From positions 11,592,501 through 11,656,500 of the forward strand of contig NW_025062476.1 in assembly GCF_000002995.4 (NCBI RefSeq): DNA of 64,000 bases, in the 5' to 3' direction. The translations under genes and the position numbers were made by a program. The stretch comes from Brugia malayi. Taxonomy: Eukaryota; Nematoda; Chromadorea; Rhabditida; Onchocercidae. The notes beneath the pieces were generated by a model that was not told where the DNA came from, did not search any database, and saw nothing but the letters and a program-made list of their open reading frames with translations. This document shows positions 62,281 through 64,000 of the stretch, piece after piece (the stretch's first letter is position 1; each line of letters opens with the position of its first letter).

Positions 62281-64000
62281 GTTAGTTTTATTTTTCATTT
62301 TTTTTTTTCTATTCAAAAAATATGAATAACATTTAAAAAAAAAAAAAGAATTTTAAAAATATTTTTTTATAAAATTTAATTAATAATAAATTGTCGGCAA
62401 TTTTTTAAGCTATGTTTTAAAAAAATTTATTCATTTTTCTATTTATTAGTTCAATTTTTCACTAATTTAAATATCATTCATTAGAAATTACACAAACTAA
62501 TTAATAAATATTAATTAATTTCATTTGATTTATTTTTGATTAGTAGTAAGTTCTTAACATTGAGAGTTTAATTAATAACAAATTACTAGCAATTAGCGCT
62601 CTTAGCGATTTTTAACAATTAACACTTATAGTAGTTCTAGCAATTGAGTAATGTCTTTTTTTAAAAAAAAAAAAAAACTTTATTTTTTATTAATATATTT
62701 TTAAGTTAATAAATTTTAATTCATTTATTTATTTAGAGTTATATTTTACACCATTTCTTACATGATACACTTAAAATTTTTAGTACCAGAATTCAATTAT
62801 AATTAATTCAATTAAAATTAAAAATTGGGCATAAATTTGCATAGCAATTATGCTTTAGTTTTTGATATAAATTATTTTTTGGTGTAAATTAATTAACACA
62901 TATTTAATTTTATTTCAATTTAAAACCATTTTCATCCCATATTTTTGAAAATTTTTCCTTTAAACACTTACCAGATTATATTTGCACTTTTTAAAATGTT
63001 TATTAGAAGAAATGAATTCATTTCATTTATCACACAGTTGAAATCAATAATGATTTCTTATCAAAATATCATATCAAATGAACATTCAATGAATGATTTT
63101 TGTATTTTGGTTTTTTTTTTTTTTTTTTTTTTTTTGCGATAAAATGAATTACTTTATGTTTTTCGTTTTTCTTTCTCTTTTTTTTTTAAAAAAAAAAGAG
63201 AAACTTAATATTTCGGAAGAGATTAAAACGATCAGTTGAACAGGTTGTGTTATTTGATTTAAATTAATCAAAGTCATTTAATTTTATCTAAAAAAAATTT
63301 TCATTTGATGTTTATTTATAATTAATCCAAATAATGAAGTGTAAAAAAGAAAATGAAATAAATCACTTTGCACTTTTGATTTTTTCCATTTGACATTAAT
63401 TTGACCTTTTTGTGAGCAATGATTGAAAGCGCAATGATTTGACACAGTTGACATGAGCGCACTGTGTAAATCTTTACTTCCTTTTCCGCCTTCATTTGGT
63501 TTTACTATTTTCATTTCACATTTCAAAAAACAAAACAAAACAAAAAACAAAACAAAAAGCACCCAACGAAACATAAATATTAGCTAAATTATGCTTACTT
63601 GTCGTTTTTTTATAGCCATATGACATATTTTATCAGATTAATTCCAAATCAAATTTATTATGTTCTTTTTTTCTTTTTTTTTTTAAATTTATTATCTTTT
63701 AGAAACATAATTATATGTTCCATTCACTTTTTTTTAAATACATTCCTTAGGTGCATAATTTAAGAAATTATTAAAATTTTATTTAGGAAATTATATTGAT
63801 TTTCCTCTTTAATATAACTATTTAAAAAAAAAAAATTAACAATTCTTTTCTTATCTATGACGAATAGATTAATTGAAATTTTACATTAAAAAACTAGGAT
63901 ATAATAATTAATTAATTAGAATAGATTGTTTCAAACACAAAATTGAAATAAAGAAATATTAATTCCATTTAAAAATTCGTTCTAAATTATTTGCATAGAT
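62281..64000. other. long intron (presumed) of the MIG-18-like gene
   Basis: 1.7 kb of AT-rich sequence with long T runs (63112-63135) and no frame carrying the YxC..GC repeat signature. A patch at about 63400-63500 is less AT-rich and has AGCGCAATG and GAGCGCACTG words, but no exon structure was evident. Confidence 0.45.

Overview
The window is nuclear DNA from a nematode, probably a spirurid or filarial-type (clade III) worm. Base composition is very AT-rich. Genes have many short introns with GT..TTTCAG boundaries, for example 30 exons in HEATR1 and 17 in rec-8. Every recognisable gene is closest to nematode or general animal families. The genus cannot be fixed by eye.

Left part (1-19 kb): the 3' end of dis-3 (exosome RNase) reads rightward. 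It is followed by a local expansion of C2H2 zinc-finger sequence at 1.96-4.07 kb. Two 480-bp direct repeats, 4.4 kb apart, flank this expansion. Convergent to it lies a complete HEATR1/UTP10 gene (minus strand, 18385 to 6174), whose 30 exons I could join in frame.

Middle (19-41 kb): a divergent intergenic region carries an 85-bp minisatellite. It is followed by rec-8 (meiotic cohesin kleisin, +), ech-4/ECI2 (ACBP domain plus enoyl-CoA isomerase with a mitochondrial presequence, +), an unrecognised Tudor-like/Cys4 protein (-), and sdhb-1 (succinate dehydrogenase iron-sulfur subunit, +). ech-4 and the Tudor gene are convergent. The Tudor gene and sdhb-1 are divergent across about 2.2 kb.

Right part (41-64 kb): a gene desert of about 18 kb is packed with A/T homopolymers and low-complexity tracts. 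It holds a degenerate 28S rRNA fragment (about 46.5-47.0 kb), a possible decayed nuclear-receptor zinc-finger exon (52.4 kb), a 65-bp higher-order minisatellite (57.1-57.4 kb) and a 40-bp TTATC-rich minisatellite (58.4-58.8 kb). A secreted, cysteine-rich MIG-18-like gene starts at 59392 and runs out of the window.

The genes are ordinary housekeeping or meiotic genes with no operon-like functional link. The more unusual content is the zinc-finger cluster, which looks like a chimeric gene with an A13 junction, the rRNA pseudogene, the Tudor/Cys4 protein, and minisatellites carrying splice-acceptor-like or GATA-like motifs. Exon boundaries were derived by hand from reading frame and splice consensus, and individual borders may be off by a base or two.
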